Shown here in pieces: positions 16,985 through 26,877 of a stretch of 64,000 nucleotides of DNA; positions within the stretch are counted from its first letter, which is position 1; every line of letters starts with the position of its first letter. The position numbers were made by a program, and so were the translations under genes. The notes under the pieces are model-generated. The model worked only from the letters and a program-made list of their open reading frames with translations, was not told the origin of the DNA and made no database searches. The stretch is from an uncultured Bacteroidales bacterium (lineage in GTDB: Bacteria > Bacteroidota > Bacteroidia > Bacteroidales > Muribaculaceae). The DNA is taken from contig CACWNQ010000001.1 of NCBI GenBank assembly GCA_902762385.1, positions 248,001 through 312,000 on the forward strand. Reading direction: 5' to 3'.

Positions 16985-18376
16985 TCAAATTAATGACTCA
17001 ACAATTTTTTTAACGTCTTCACCCAGTTGTTGAGCCTTCTCGATGGTGTGAGCCTCGCTATAAATGCGGATGATGGGTTCGGTATTACTCTTGCGCAAGT
17101 GTGCCCAACCATCTTCAAAATCAATTTTCACGCCATCGATAGTTGTGAGTTTCTCATCCTTATAGAAGTTTTCAACTGCTTTTAGAATTTTATCGACGTC
17201 CATCTTTGGAGTAAGCTGCAGCTTAGTCTTTGCTATGCTGTATTGTGGATAGGTGGCTTTTAGCTCACTCACCTTCATCCCACTTTTGGCAAGCAGCGTT
17301 AGGAACAATGCAACGCCCACAAGCGCGTCACGTCCGTAGTGCAACTCAGGATAAATGACACCACCATTACCCTCACCGCCTATTACTGCGCCGGTGCGAC
17401 GCATCTCGGTGGTGACATTAACTTCGCCCACGGCAGCGGCAGTGTAGCTGCACCCATGGGCAATGGTTACATCACGCAGTGCTCGCGACGACGATAGATT
17501 TGAAACAGTGGAGCCTGGTGTGTGACTGAGCACATAGTCAGCTACTGCCACAAGAGTATATTCCTCAACGAAGAACTCACCATTCTCCATGACTATGGCA
17601 AGACGGTCAACATCGGGGTCAACCACAAATCCCACATCGGCTTTCCCTTTGCGCATGAGTTCTTGTATTGCTGTAAGGTTCTCAGGGATGGGTTCTGGTG
17701 TGTGACCGAAATTACCTGTTGGGTCACAGAACAGCTTCACAATGTTTTCCCTTTTCACTCCAAGCGCCTCAAGCAACTGTGGAATGGCAATACCGCCCAC
17801 TGAGTTCACGGCATCAACAGCCACAGTGAAATTGGCATTCTTGATAGCTTCAACATCAACAAGTTTCAAGTCCTTGACGGCCTCGATGTGACGACGCAGA
17901 TAGGTGTAATTCTTCTGCTCGCGTCCCAGGTTATCAACCATGGCATATTCGAAATCGCCAGCCTCGGCTATCCTGAGCACTTCCTTGCCTTGCTCATCAT
18001 CAAGGAACTCACCATTCTCATTCAGCAGTTTCAGGGCATTCCATTGCCTGGGATTGTGCGAGGCGGTTATTATGATGCCGCCACAAGCTTTCTCGCCCAC
18101 CACGGCAAGCTCGGTTGTTGGTGTCGTGGCGAGTCCAATATTCACCACATCAAAGCCCATGCCTGTGAGTGTCCCAACAACAATGTTGAGCACCATGCGC
18201 CCCGAGATGCGAGCGTCACGCCCCACCACTATCACGTTAGAATCATTATTTGAGTTGCGACGAATGAATGTCGCATAAGCAGTGGTGAACTTCACAATAT
18301 CGAGAGGCGAGAGTCCATCGCCCGCGGGTCCACCTATGGTGCCTCGAATGCCCGAGATGGATTTAATCAATGACAT
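16985..18376 (-). CDS. glmM: Phosphoglucosamine mutase (GlmM-type phosphohexomutase)
   Basis: This 463-residue alpha-D-phosphohexomutase has the four family motifs: the phosphoserine loop TASHNPR with S106, the Mg-binding DPDVDR, the sugar-binding loop GGEGNGGV and the phosphate-binding RKSNTEPIIRIY near the C-terminus. It probably converts glucosamine 6-phosphate to glucosamine 1-phosphate for peptidoglycan and UDP-GlcNAc. The sugar-binding loop differs from the GEQSGH of E. coli GlmM, so phosphomannomutase or phosphoglucomutase activity is a real alternative. It follows the DUF4827 lipoprotein gene by 11 nt. Confidence 0.87.
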   Translation of the reverse strand: MSLIKSISGIRGTIGGPAGDGLSPLDIVKFTTAYATFIRRNSNNDSNVIVVGRDARISGRMVLNIVVGTLTGMGFDVVNIGLATTPTTELAVVGEKACGGIIITASHNPRQWNALKLLNENGEFLDDEQGKEVLRIAEAGDFEYAMVDNLGREQKNYTYLRRHIEAVKDLKLVDVEAIKNANFTVAVDAVNSVGGIAIPQLLEALGVKRENIVKLFCDPTGNFGHTPEPIPENLTAIQELMRKGKADVGFVVDPDVDRLAIVMENGEFFVEEYTLVAVADYVLSHTPGSTVSNLSSSRALRDVTIAHGCSYTAAAVGEVNVTTEMRRTGAVIGGEGNGGVIYPELHYGRDALVGVALFLTLLAKSGMKVSELKATYPQYSIAKTKLQLTPKMDVDKILKAVENFYKDEKLTTIDGVKIDFEDGWAHLRKSNTEPIIRIYSEAHTIEKAQQLGEDVKKIVESLI

Positions 18377-18387
18377 AATGCGTTATT

Positions 18388-18960
18388 TTAAATTTGGTTT
18401 CGGAAATATCTCACGTGATAAAGATAGGGAATAACACTAGAAATCTCACTGGCCCAGCCATATTGTGACTTGATGACCAGGTTGACCTCGCTGTCAACGC
18501 CAAGGAATGTGAGTGGTAGCTGCAGGCCGTAACCCCACTGCGACGATACTGCCAGTGAGTAGTTGCCATATTGGAAATAGGTAGGAGCAATGTTCATGTC
18601 ATTTTCATTGCCATCACCTATCATTTCGCCATACTTGTACCAGTAATAAAGGTTATAGCGCATGTATCTGAAGTATATTCTCTCAGAGTTCTTTGCTTTG
18701 TCGGTTTTACGGTTGCCTGCTTTGAGCACTTGCATGTACACGTTGCCTTCCTTGTCAAGTCGGTAGTATGGAGCGTCTTTGCCCACTTCAAACACAGTGT
18801 CACTAGGGACTTCGTTAACAACCCGGCATCCCGCCAGGTAAGCATTAGTTGCGTGCCTCTCGGTGTTGAGAAGGTCGGCATAGCTCTCACGGTCTTTGCA
18901 TGAGTTTAATCCAACCATCAGAACAATTGCTAATAAAAATAAAATACTCTTGATATTCAT
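18388..18960 (-). CDS. DUF4827 lipoprotein
   Basis: This 190-residue protein has a lipoprotein signal peptide with lipobox near GLNSC (Cys at about 21), so it is membrane anchored. The body (ESYADLLNTERHATNAYL..., YRLDKEGNVYMQVL) matches the Bacteroidales DUF4827 family, which may resemble FKBP-type folds; no catalytic residue is identifiable and the function is unknown. It is commonly found beside the GlmM-type gene, as here. Confidence 0.85.
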   Translation of the reverse strand: MNIKSILFLLAIVLMVGLNSCKDRESYADLLNTERHATNAYLAGCRVVNEVPSDTVFEVGKDAPYYRLDKEGNVYMQVLKAGNRKTDKAKNSERIYFRYMRYNLYYWYKYGEMIGDGNENDMNIAPTYFQYGNYSLAVSSQWGYGLQLPLTFLGVDSEVNLVIKSQYGWASEISSVIPYLYHVRYFRNQI

Positions 18961-18974
18961 AGTTATTAATGTTT

Positions 18975-20000
18975 TTATTTCGATTCATTTTTTATCACTT
19001 CGTCAACAATTTTGTCGTACAGGGCAATGCAATCTTCAATTGTTCCATGAAATTCGCCGCCAGCTGCATGCTTGTGCCCTCCGCCGTTAAAGTATTGTGA
19101 GCACAGCTCATCCACTGCAAAATCGCCCTCGCTTCGCATCGATACCTTGATGCATGAAGCGTCTTCACGCAAATAGGTGCTCCAGTATATTTCATTAACC
19201 GACAACGGCTTGTTAACCAGTCGCTCAGTGTCGCCCGTCTTGTAGTTGTAGGTCTCCAGGTCGTGCTTGTCGAGCACAATGAGCGCAAACCTGCCGTCTG
19301 TTATTGTCATTTTGTGCAGCAACGCATAGCTTTGTAACAGCAGGCTGTTAAGGGGCAAAGTGTCCATCGCCATCTTATAGAGGAATGGCTTGTCGATTCC
19401 ATATTGCATGAGGTCGCCCATAATGTGATAAACTTCGGGATAGGACGAACTCCAGGCTAGGTTGCCAGTGTCGGTCATTATGCCAACTGCCAGGCACGAG
19501 GCCACCGTCTTGTCGATGTGTTGTTGCCACCCCATAGCCATGATCACCCTGTACACCAGCTCGCATGTCGACGACATTTCGGGATGTGAAATCACTACAT
19601 CCCATCCCACAGCAGGATTAAGATGGTGATCGATAAGGATTTTGGGTACCTGCGCTGCCTCAACTATGGGCTGCATGCGGTCCACTCGGCTCAGGTTGTT
19701 GTAGTCGAGGGCGAAGATGAGCTGGGTATTTCTTATTATATTGCTGGCCATCACCTCGCCGTGGCTGAAGGTCACATAATCGATGCCCTTGGTAATGAAC
19801 GTTAGCGACTGGGCTAGCTGATCGGGAATTATCACTGTTGCGTTCTTGCCCATCAAGCGCAACACTCGGCACAATGCTAGTGATGAACCAATGGCATCAC
19901 CATCGGCCCTCTTGTGACAGGTGATGACAATGCGTGTCACCGCCTCGATTGCATGCTTCAACTTGTTGAGTTCAGCAGTGTCAATTATTGGATTGATCAT
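18975..20000 (-). CDS. DHH-family oligoribonuclease / PAP phosphatase (NrnA-like)
   Basis: This protein of about 341 residues has the DHH motif set: motif I CHKRADGDAIGSSLAL, motif II FALDYNNLSR, motif III ILIDHHLNP (the DHH) and motif IV GIMTDTGNL, followed by the DHHA1 domain ending in the glycine-rich FNGGGHKHAAGGEF. NrnA proteins degrade nanoRNAs and some hydrolyse pAp. A longer reading from 20060 exists, but the ATG at 20000 matches the family start and lies just behind a -7 element at 20024-20031. It is the first gene of nrnA-DUF4827-glmM-amylase. Confidence 0.9.
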   Translation of the reverse strand: MINPIIDTAELNKLKHAIEAVTRIVITCHKRADGDAIGSSLALCRVLRLMGKNATVIIPDQLAQSLTFITKGIDYVTFSHGEVMASNIIRNTQLIFALDYNNLSRVDRMQPIVEAAQVPKILIDHHLNPAVGWDVVISHPEMSSTCELVYRVIMAMGWQQHIDKTVASCLAVGIMTDTGNLAWSSSYPEVYHIMGDLMQYGIDKPFLYKMAMDTLPLNSLLLQSYALLHKMTITDGRFALIVLDKHDLETYNYKTGDTERLVNKPLSVNEIYWSTYLREDASCIKVSMRSEGDFAVDELCSQYFNGGGHKHAAGGEFHGTIEDCIALYDKIVDEVIKNESK

Positions 20001-20023
20001 AGTGCTTTCAACTTTCAAGACCA

Positions 20024-20031
20024 CAAAGGTA
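20024..20031 (-). promoter_or_regulatory. Probable -7 element of nrnA
   Basis: TACCTTTG on the minus strand, 23 nt before ATG 20000. This supports the shorter nrnA start. The -33 element is weak. Confidence 0.45.
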
Positions 20032-20084
20032 GAAATAAATTTAATATTTTCGCAGCACATTATGATTTTTTAGAATAAAAAAAA

Positions 20085-20115
20085 TTGCATTAAATCAACC
20101 GAGTGCTTAACTTTG
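20085..20115 (+). promoter_or_regulatory. Predicted promoter of the dsbD-mazG-topB group
   Basis: TTG (20085-20087), 20 nt, TAACTTTG (20108-20115). The likely ATG is at 20146. It also shows that an apparent upstream start at 20113, inside the -7 element, is not used. Confidence 0.7.
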
Positions 20116-20145
20116 CAGATTGAAATTTTAAAAAAACATTTTTTC

Positions 20146-20436
20146 ATGGCACATAAAAAACACCTTTTTTCGATTATCTTGATTTTAGCAATGTGCTTGC
20201 CACTGCAAGCGCAAATGCTGACACCTGTGAAGTGGACAAAGTCAGTAAAAATGACAGATGCCAATAATGGAGTAATTACCTTTACCGCCACCATCGACAA
20301 GGGTTGGCACATGTATTCAAACGATACCCCTGAAGGTGGCCCGATTCCACTGAGCATCAAGTGGGATAAGAAAGAAGGCGTCAAGCTTGTGGGAGGGCTA
20401 ATACATAGTAAGGCCCCCACTACCATCGACGATTAA
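20146..20436 (+). pseudogene. dsbD: DsbD N-terminal fragment, cut off by an in-frame TAA
   Basis: The first 96 residues of a DsbD-type protein: signal peptide MAHKKHLFSIILILAMCLPLQAQ by its charge and hydrophobic core, then the first part of the periplasmic DsbD-alpha domain (TPVKWTKSV...GWHMYSN). Reading stops at TAA 20434-20436, and the next codon in the same frame is an ATG that continues the family sequence. A single base change, for example from GAA, would restore one reading frame of 687 codons. The fragment lacks all redox cysteines, which lie after the stop. It may be a true nonsense mutation, a sequencing error, or a site of reinitiation. Confidence 0.8.
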
Positions 20437-22209
20437 ATGTTTGAGATGAAGGTAAGGCAATGGGAAGGGACTGTAACTCTCTCGCAAAAATTTACTACAA
20501 CCGACAGTAAGTACAAAATAGAGGGCGAGGTAAGTTATCAAGCCTGTAGCGATCAAGGCTGCTTGCCAGGCAGCGAGATGTTTGACTTTAGCGGAACATC
20601 CCCCAGTAAAGACGAAACAAAACAAGACGCTAAAGACGAAAAAGCAAGTGACGATGTTGCCGATGAGAATGAAGCTGGAGATGAATCCATAAAGACAGTG
20701 GCTGGTGACGAGGTAGCAGTTGATTCCGATTCAATACCAGCAATGGCCGAAACGTCATCATCAATAAAAGCCAATGGTGATCTTTGGGCACCCGTGAAAT
20801 TCAACGACCAGCAGGCCGATGGCACCGAGGGCCAAAGCAAATCAATATGGTTCTTGTTCTGGGCTTGCTTTCTGGGAGGATTGCTGGCACTACTCACACC
20901 TTGCGTGTGGCCAATCATTCCACTCACCGTGAGTTTCTTCCTGAAGAAAGGTAATAGCAAGACCAAGTCGATAACAAGCGCCGTGACCTACGGACTCTCG
21001 ATCATAGTAATCTATGTGCTGCTAGGATTGCTTGTGACAGCAATATTTGGAGCAAACGGACTAAATGCAATGGCTACCAACGCCGTGTGCAACATCATCT
21101 TCTTCTTGATGCTCGTGTTGTTTGCAATATCGTTCCTAGGGGCTTTTGAGATTAAACTGCCCGATTCATGGTCAAGCAAGATGGATAGCCGTGCCGAGAA
21201 GACGACGGGCCTATTGAGCATCTTCTTCATGGCATTCACGCTTGTGATAGTGTCATTCTCTTGCACAGGACCAATCATTGGCACTCTGCTCGTGGAGACA
21301 GCAAGCAGCGGCAGCCTGTTGGGCCCAACCGTCGGCATGTTTGCATTTGCTCTGGCACTAGCCATCCCATTCACACTCTTTGCACTTTTTCCATCGGTTC
21401 TCAAGAAATTGCCAAAGTCTGGCAGCTGGCTTAACACAGTGAAAGTGGTGTTGGGATTCCTTGAGTTGGCACTGTCGCTCAAGTTCTTGTCGGTAGCCGA
21501 CCTGGCTTACGGATGGCACATTCTCGATCGTGAGACCTTCCTGGCATTATGGATAGCGATATTTGGACTGCTAGGACTATACTTGATTGGCAAGTTATGG
21601 CTCAAAGGCGACGGCGACAAGAAACCAATTGGCGTGGTAAGGTTAATGTTAGGCCTGATATCGCTGGCATTCACTGCCTATCTCTTGCCAGGATTGTGGG
21701 GAGCGCCACTGCGCGTCACAAGTGCCTTTGTGCCTCCCATGTACACTCAGGACTACAATACTAACCCCGAGAATATTAAAGAATGGGAAGATTTCGAGGC
21801 AGGCATTGCTGCAGCCGAGAAGGCCGACAAGCCCATATTCCTGGAGTTCTCAGGCTTCGGGTGCGTTAACTGTCGCAAGATGGAGAGCGCAGTGATGGGT
21901 GTTAACAGAGTGAAGAAAGAACTGAACGACAATTTCACCCACATCAGGCTCATGGTTGATGACAAAGCTGAATTAGCTAAACCCATCACCATCGAGAAAG
22001 ACGGTAAGGTGGTAAAGAAAATCAGAACCATAGGCGACAAGTGGAGTTACCTGCAAGAGGTTAAGTTCAATGCCAACTCACAACCCTATTATGTTGTGCT
22101 CAATTCTAAGGGCGAGCTCATGTCAGGACCTTTTGTCTACAAAGAAGATATCGATGGCTTCCTGAAGTTCTTGGATCGTGGAAAGAAGAAATATGAAACC
22201 GAAAAATAA
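20437..22209 (+). CDS. dsbD: DsbD-type thiol:disulfide interchange protein, main part after an in-frame stop
   Basis: This 590-residue reading frame holds the rest of DsbD: the end of the alpha domain with its two cysteines (QACSDQGC), an acidic linker, eight or so membrane segments with the two intramembrane redox Cys (LTPCVWP and FSCTGP), and a C-terminal thioredoxin domain with GCVNC near residue 480. DsbD carries electrons from cytosolic thioredoxin to periplasmic disulfide isomerases. Without the upstream part there is no signal peptide and the alpha domain is headless, so a product starting here would be topologically altered. The ATG follows the TAA directly, so coupled reinitiation is possible. 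Its 3' end overlaps mazG by 17 nt. Confidence 0.88.
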   Translation: MFEMKVRQWEGTVTLSQKFTTTDSKYKIEGEVSYQACSDQGCLPGSEMFDFSGTSPSKDETKQDAKDEKASDDVADENEAGDESIKTVAGDEVAVDSDSIPAMAETSSSIKANGDLWAPVKFNDQQADGTEGQSKSIWFLFWACFLGGLLALLTPCVWPIIPLTVSFFLKKGNSKTKSITSAVTYGLSIIVIYVLLGLLVTAIFGANGLNAMATNAVCNIIFFLMLVLFAISFLGAFEIKLPDSWSSKMDSRAEKTTGLLSIFFMAFTLVIVSFSCTGPIIGTLLVETASSGSLLGPTVGMFAFALALAIPFTLFALFPSVLKKLPKSGSWLNTVKVVLGFLELALSLKFLSVADLAYGWHILDRETFLALWIAIFGLLGLYLIGKLWLKGDGDKKPIGVVRLMLGLISLAFTAYLLPGLWGAPLRVTSAFVPPMYTQDYNTNPENIKEWEDFEAGIAAAEKADKPIFLEFSGFGCVNCRKMESAVMGVNRVKKELNDNFTHIRLMVDDKAELAKPITIEKDGKVVKKIRTIGDKWSYLQEVKFNANSQPYYVVLNSKGELMSGPFVYKEDIDGFLKFLDRGKKKYETEK

Positions 22210-22993
22210 TCGACAACAGAAGTTAGAGTCATTTGGTAAATTATTAGATGTAATCGACACATTGCGTGAGCAGTGCCCATGGGATTCGGTACAGACCAAT
22301 GAGAGCATGCGCCCTAACACCATCGAGGAGGCCATGGAGCTTGCCGAGGCACTGCTTGGAAATGACAACAACACGATAAAAAAAGAACTTGGCGATGTGT
22401 TACTCCACGTTCTTCTCTATGCTCGCATCGGTGAGGAGACTGGTGCTTACGACATAGCCGAGGTGTGTGATGCATTGCGTCACAAACTCATTTACCGCCA
22501 TCCTCACATCTATGGCAACGACAAGGTGAGCGATGTTAAACAGCTGCTAGAGCATTGGGAGGTCATCAAAATGAAAGAAAAAGGTGGCAACAAAACTGTG
22601 CTTGGAGGTGTGCCAGCCACACTGCCATCACTCATAAAGGCCGAGAGAGTGCAAGAAAAAGCAGCAAATGTGGGGTTTGACTGGGAAAAGAAAGAAGATG
22701 TGTGGGCCAAGGTCAAAGAGGAGCTTAATGAGGTTGAAACCGAACTCAAAGCAGGTAATGAAGTGAATATTGAAAAGGAGTTTGGCGACTTGTTCTTCTC
22801 GCTGGTTAATGCTGCACGACTTTATGGCGTTCGCCCCGACAATGCTCTTGAGAAGACTAATCTTAAGTTTATTGCTCGATTCAACCATGTTGAGTCAAGG
22901 GCCAAAGAGCAAGGCAAGCACCTCAATGAAATGACCCTTGCCCAGATGGACAAGTTGTGGGATGAAGCTAAACTTTTAAAATTAGGAGAATGA
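22193..22993 (+). CDS. mazG: Nucleoside triphosphate pyrophosphohydrolase
   Basis: This protein of about 266 residues has two MazG domains in tandem: the first has [27 protein letters not shown] and then [17 protein letters not shown], the second has [10 protein letters not shown] and [16 protein letters not shown]. The E-x-x-E and E-x-x-D metal sites are visible. It hydrolyses NTPs to NMP and pyrophosphate, cleaning up aberrant nucleotides. I use the ATG at 22193; an earlier alternative start is at 22178. It overlaps dsbD upstream and topB downstream (ATGA at 22990), so the three are probably one transcript. Confidence 0.95.
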   Translation: MKPKNNRQQKLESFGKLLDVIDTLREQCPWDSVQTNESMRPNTIEEAMELAEALLGNDNNTIKKELGDVLLHVLLYARIGEETGAYDIAEVCDALRHKLIYRHPHIYGNDKVSDVKQLLEHWEVIKMKEKGGNKTVLGGVPATLPSLIKAERVQEKAANVGFDWEKKEDVWAKVKEELNEVETELKAGNEVNIEKEFGDLFFSLVNAARLYGVRPDNALEKTNLKFIARFNHVESRAKEQGKHLNEMTLAQMDKLWDEAKLLKLGE

Positions 22994-25056
22994 AAGTTTG
23001 TGTGACCGAGAAACCCAGTGTGGCCAGGGATATTGCTCGACTACTAGGGGCAACCGACAAGCATGACGGTTACTTCGAGGGCAATGGATATCAGGTGACG
23101 TGGACTTTCGGCCACTTATGTTGCCTTAAGGAACCACAAGACTATACCGACCTGTGGAAGCGTTGGAGCCTGGCCGCATTGCCCATGATACCGCAGCGAT
23201 TTGGCATCAAGCTCATTGAAGACGACGGTTACAAAAAGCAGTTCAAGGTCATTGAGAGTCTTATTGCCAGTGCCGACGAGGTGATAAATTGCGGTGATGC
23301 CGGACAAGAGGGCGAGTTGATACAGCGTTGGGTATATCAAAAGGCGCTTTGCAATAAGCCTGTGAAGCGGTTGTGGATTTCGTCGCTCACCGACGAAAGC
23401 ATTCGCGAGGGTTTCCAGCAGTTGCAGGATTCCTCTAATTTCGACAACCTTTATTTTGCTGGCCTTTCACGTGCCATTGGCGACTGGATTCTTGGAATGA
23501 ATGCCACCAGACTCTACACGCTCAAGTATCGTGATTGGGGCTCTAGTAATGTATTATCGATAGGCCGTGTGCAGACTCCCACTCTAGCCCTCATAGTTTC
23601 ACGTCAACGCGAGATTGAGAACTTTGTCGCTGAAGATTATTGGGAAATAAAGACTAAATATCGTGACACAATTTTCAACTCAACCCGGGGCAAGTTCAAG
23701 ACCGAAGGCGCTGCCAGTGAGATTGTTGAAAGCATTAAAGAGTTCCAATTAACTGTAACGTCTGTTTCAAAGAAGAAAGGAAAAGAAGCTCCTCCACGTC
23801 TGTTCGACTTAACCAGTCTGCAAGTGGAGTGCAATAAAAAGTTTAGTTACAGTGCCGACGAGACCCTGAGGCTCATCCAGTCGCTTTATGAGAAAAAAGT
23901 CACGACATATCCACGTGTCGACACCACTTTCCTGAGCGATGACATCTACCCCAAGATTCCTGGCATCATGCAGGCTATGAAGCCTTACGCTGGACTTACC
24001 CAGCCTGTGCTTGCTGGCAAATTACCCAAGACCAAGAAAGTGTTTGACAACAGCAAAGTAACCGACCACCATGCCATCATTCCCACCAATGTTGACCCAG
24101 CGAGCGTCTTCCTTACTCGTGAGGAAAAACTTGTGTATGACTTAGTTGCCAAGCGGTTTATCGCTGCTTTTTATCCTGATTGTGAGTTCTCGACAACTAC
24201 TGTTATGGCTAAAGTCAATGACTATGAATTCAAGGCCACAGGAAAAGAGATTCTCAAAGATGGTTGGCGCGTGATTTACAACAAGGACAAATCACAAGTG
24301 GCCGACGATAAAGAAAATGATGATGACGACAATGGAATAATGCCCACCTTTGTTGAGGGTGAGAGTGGTCCTCATGAGCCATCACTCTTAAAGAAGACCA
24401 CTCAGCCACCAAAAAATTATACCGAAGGAACGCTTCTGCGTGCCATGGAGACAGCAGGAAAATTTGTTGATGATGATGAACTGCGCGATGCAATGAAAGA
24501 AAATGGTATAGGTCGACCATCTACTCGTGCATCAATTATTGAGACCCTTCACAAGCGTCATTACATAGCCAAGCAGCGAAAGAGTCTGGTTGCTACGCCA
24601 GCTGGTATTCAACTCATTGATACTATCAAAGAGGAATTGCTTAAGTCGGCAAAACTTACAGGCTTGTGGGAAAACAAACTGCGTAAAATAGAGCGAGGTG
24701 AGTTTAGTGCTCAACAGTTTATCGATGAACTTAAAGTATTAGTTAATGGAATTGTGCTTAATGTGCTGAAAGACAACTCTAGTACAACAATTTCAGTTTC
24801 GGATATAGATAGCAAGAAAAAAGAAAAAAGTTCAAATACCAACAAAGAGAAAAAAACTCGTAAGCCACGCCTAAAGTCTATAGAGGAAATATCTTGCCCG
24901 GTATGTGGCAAGGGGCATATAATCAAGGGAAGAACAGCCTATGGCTGCAGCGACTTTAATAACTGCAATATGCGTTTGCCATTTGACTCCTACCCTGCCG
25001 ACCTTACTCCGTCAAAGCTTAACACTATGATTAAGAAAGCATTCAAATCAAAGTAG
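22990..25056 (+). CDS. topB: DNA topoisomerase III
   Basis: This 688-residue type IA topoisomerase has an N-terminal TOPRIM domain (VCVTEKPSVARDIARLLG, with the acidic NCGDAGQEGELIQRW), the gate domains, and the active-site Tyr in KKVTTYPRVDT, preceded by the YSADETLRLIQSLYE helix. The C-terminus carries one four-Cys zinc ribbon (CPVCGKG...CSDFNNC). It relaxes and decatenates DNA. Start ATG overlaps the mazG stop by 4 nt. TopB in Bacteroidales also occurs on mobile elements, but this copy sits in a housekeeping setting. Confidence 0.93.
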   Translation: MKVCVTEKPSVARDIARLLGATDKHDGYFEGNGYQVTWTFGHLCCLKEPQDYTDLWKRWSLAALPMIPQRFGIKLIEDDGYKKQFKVIESLIASADEVINCGDAGQEGELIQRWVYQKALCNKPVKRLWISSLTDESIREGFQQLQDSSNFDNLYFAGLSRAIGDWILGMNATRLYTLKYRDWGSSNVLSIGRVQTPTLALIVSRQREIENFVAEDYWEIKTKYRDTIFNSTRGKFKTEGAASEIVESIKEFQLTVTSVSKKKGKEAPPRLFDLTSLQVECNKKFSYSADETLRLIQSLYEKKVTTYPRVDTTFLSDDIYPKIPGIMQAMKPYAGLTQPVLAGKLPKTKKVFDNSKVTDHHAIIPTNVDPASVFLTREEKLVYDLVAKRFIAAFYPDCEFSTTTVMAKVNDYEFKATGKEILKDGWRVIYNKDKSQVADDKENDDDDNGIMPTFVEGESGPHEPSLLKKTTQPPKNYTEGTLLRAMETAGKFVDDDELRDAMKENGIGRPSTRASIIETLHKRHYIAKQRKSLVATPAGIQLIDTIKEELLKSAKLTGLWENKLRKIERGEFSAQQFIDELKVLVNGIVLNVLKDNSSTTISVSDIDSKKKEKSSNTNKEKKTRKPRLKSIEEISCPVCGKGHIIKGRTAYGCSDFNNCNMRLPFDSYPADLTPSKLNTMIKKAFKSK

Positions 25057-25058
25057 TC

Positions 25059-25241
25059 ATGAGCGATACGTGGCAATATATTATTGTTGGAATAGTAGTG
25101 GCAACGGCTTTTGCATTGGCATTGCGAAGCATTATTCGTGCAATTCGTCACAAGAAATCAGCACTCAATCCTTGCGAAAGCTGCCTGTTGAAAGACTCAT
25201 GTATCAAGAAGAGAACCGATTGTGAAAAAATAAGTAATTAA
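25059..25241 (+). CDS. Small Cys-rich single-pass membrane protein
   Basis: This 60-residue protein starts 2 nt after topB. It has a hydrophobic segment at about 8-25 (IIVGIVVATAFALALRSI), a basic stretch, then a Cys-rich tail with four cysteines (NPCESC, DSC, TDC). This layout resembles the FeoB-associated Cys-rich membrane proteins of Bacteroidetes, but no feoB is near. It could bind metal or an iron-sulfur cluster at the membrane; this is a guess from shape only. Confidence 0.65.
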   Translation: MSDTWQYIIVGIVVATAFALALRSIIRAIRHKKSALNPCESCLLKDSCIKKRTDCEKISN

Positions 25242-26296
25242 GAGTTAAGGATTTTGTATATGAGTTCACGCAAAAGCGCAGAGGCTTCTTGTCGAGAACC
25301 CATTCCTTTGCTCTTGACGTCACATTCCCTAATCCATGAAATGATATTGACACATGCAGCTGTCGTGTAGTACCTGCTTGCATCACCTATCTTTTTAACT
25401 CTCCAAGGCGATTTTGTCCCGAGTGCGGCAAGGAGCTCATCTTGTGACTTGCCTGCCATAGTGCGATATATTAGTATTTTAGAAAAGTATCCAAATAACA
25501 CACTAACGGTAACTACAGTCGGATTGGCCTTTGGATTCTTCTCATAATAGTTGATGATTTCATATGCTTTCTTTGCATTGCGAGTAGCAAGTGCTTCCTC
25601 AAGTTCAAAGTTGTTATAATCCTTGCTGATGCCTATGTTTCTTTCTATTAGCTCGGGAGTTATGCGGTTATCATCTTTTACAAGAATCTTCAATTTGTCA
25701 ATCTCCGTATACAGTCTTGAGATATCATTGCCCACGTTTGAAGCGATCATCGATAGTGCCTTCTCGTCAATTGTGCATCCAAGCGACTTAATATATTCCA
25801 GCGCTGCCAGCTCCATAGGTCTACCCTCCTTAAGTCGGTCGCTTCTGAATACAATGCCTGAATTATTCTTCTTGATGGCATCAACAAATTCCCTGCCCCC
25901 TATCGCGCCATTCTTATTGCACACCACAAGAATAGTGCTAGCTAGTGGTTGAGCTGCATAATGCTTGAGTTGGTTAAGCTCGTTGGCATTTCCTTTATTG
26001 TTGATTTTTCCCACTACTTGAGCTTCCCTTATTACTACAACTTGGTATTTCGACATAGCAGGATACTGCTTACAGACGCTGATGACATTGCGCATGTCGT
26101 TAATATCAGCTCCGTAGAAAACGTTTAGGTTAAAGTCTTGCTCATCAGGTGAGAGAGCGTTTTGCACTATGGCTTCTTCAAGACGGTCAATGTAGTAGGC
26201 TTCCTCACCATGCAATACATAGATGGGAGCGAATTTCTTGGCTTTAATATCATTGAGTAATCCCAGAAAGGTGACAGCCTCTTTTTTTGCAGCCAT
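25238..26296 (-). CDS. holA: DNA polymerase III delta subunit
   Basis: This 352-residue protein matches HolA, the clamp-loader subunit that opens the beta clamp. Recognisable parts are the N-terminal PIYVLHGEEAYYIDRLEEAI, the degenerate AAA+ region with VVVIREAQ, and the DISRLYTEIDKL helix followed by the C-terminal collar domain. It converges on the small Cys-rich gene, overlapping it by 4 nt, and is divergent from the HsdR-N protein gene. Confidence 0.92.
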   Translation of the reverse strand: MAAKKEAVTFLGLLNDIKAKKFAPIYVLHGEEAYYIDRLEEAIVQNALSPDEQDFNLNVFYGADINDMRNVISVCKQYPAMSKYQVVVIREAQVVGKINNKGNANELNQLKHYAAQPLASTILVVCNKNGAIGGREFVDAIKKNNSGIVFRSDRLKEGRPMELAALEYIKSLGCTIDEKALSMIASNVGNDISRLYTEIDKLKILVKDDNRITPELIERNIGISKDYNNFELEEALATRNAKKAYEIINYYEKNPKANPTVVTVSVLFGYFSKILIYRTMAGKSQDELLAALGTKSPWRVKKIGDASRYYTTAACVNIISWIRECDVKSKGMGSRQEASALLRELIYKILNS

Positions 26297-26388
26297 AATA
26301 TTCTTTTTTTAACAAGGACGACTATAGTTGATTGGAAAAATTTTTGTAAATTTACAACAAATTTTGCAGATAGACAAATCAAAAAATC

Positions 26389-26856
26389 ATGCAGCATCTT
26401 AATCTTCCTGAATATCAGTTTAATATAAAGAAGAAAGGGAACGACGGCCTTGTTATCCTCGACACACTACGCAAGCGATGGGTCGCGCTCACCCCCGAGG
26501 AGTGGGTGCGCCAGAACTTTGTTCGCTACTTGATTGAAGACCGGGAATTCCCTGCAGCATTGATGAACAATGAGATTTCACTCACACAGAATGGCATCAA
26601 ACGCCGTTGCGACACCCTTGTGGCCGACCGCCAGGGCCTGCCCCTGGTTATTGTGGAATATAAAGCACCCACAATTGAGATAAGCCAGAAGACATTTGAC
26701 CAGATTGTGCGCTACAACATGGTGCTCAGGGCACAATATCTCATCGTGACTAATGGGATGAGGCATTATTGCTGCAAGATTGACTATGAGAACAACAGTT
26801 ATGCTTTCCTGCAGGAGATTCCACCCTATAATGTGCTAGCAATTAATCATAATTGA
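26389..26856 (+). CDS. HsdR N-terminal-like nuclease-fold protein
   Basis: This 155-residue protein corresponds to the type I restriction enzyme R protein N-terminal domain (HSDR_N_2 type) as a stand-alone unit. The PD-(D/E)xK-like core is RCDTLVADRQGLPLVIVEYKAP: an Asp, then E-x-K (EYK) 14-16 residues later, and downstream IVRYNMVLRAQYLIVTNG. No HsdM, HsdS or helicase motor is present, so this is not a restriction system. It lies 21 nt upstream of pcrA, which hints at a DNA-repair or nuclease accessory role. Confidence 0.85.
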   Translation: MQHLNLPEYQFNIKKKGNDGLVILDTLRKRWVALTPEEWVRQNFVRYLIEDREFPAALMNNEISLTQNGIKRRCDTLVADRQGLPLVIVEYKAPTIEISQKTFDQIVRYNMVLRAQYLIVTNGMRHYCCKIDYENNSYAFLQEIPPYNVLAINHN

Positions 26857-26877
26857 GAAGATAAACAAAACACACAC

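Noticed and set aside
26389..26856. Type I restriction-modification system
   Set aside because: Only the HsdR N-terminal-like domain is present; no helicase motor, HsdM or HsdS is nearby, and such stand-alone proteins are common in Bacteroidetes.
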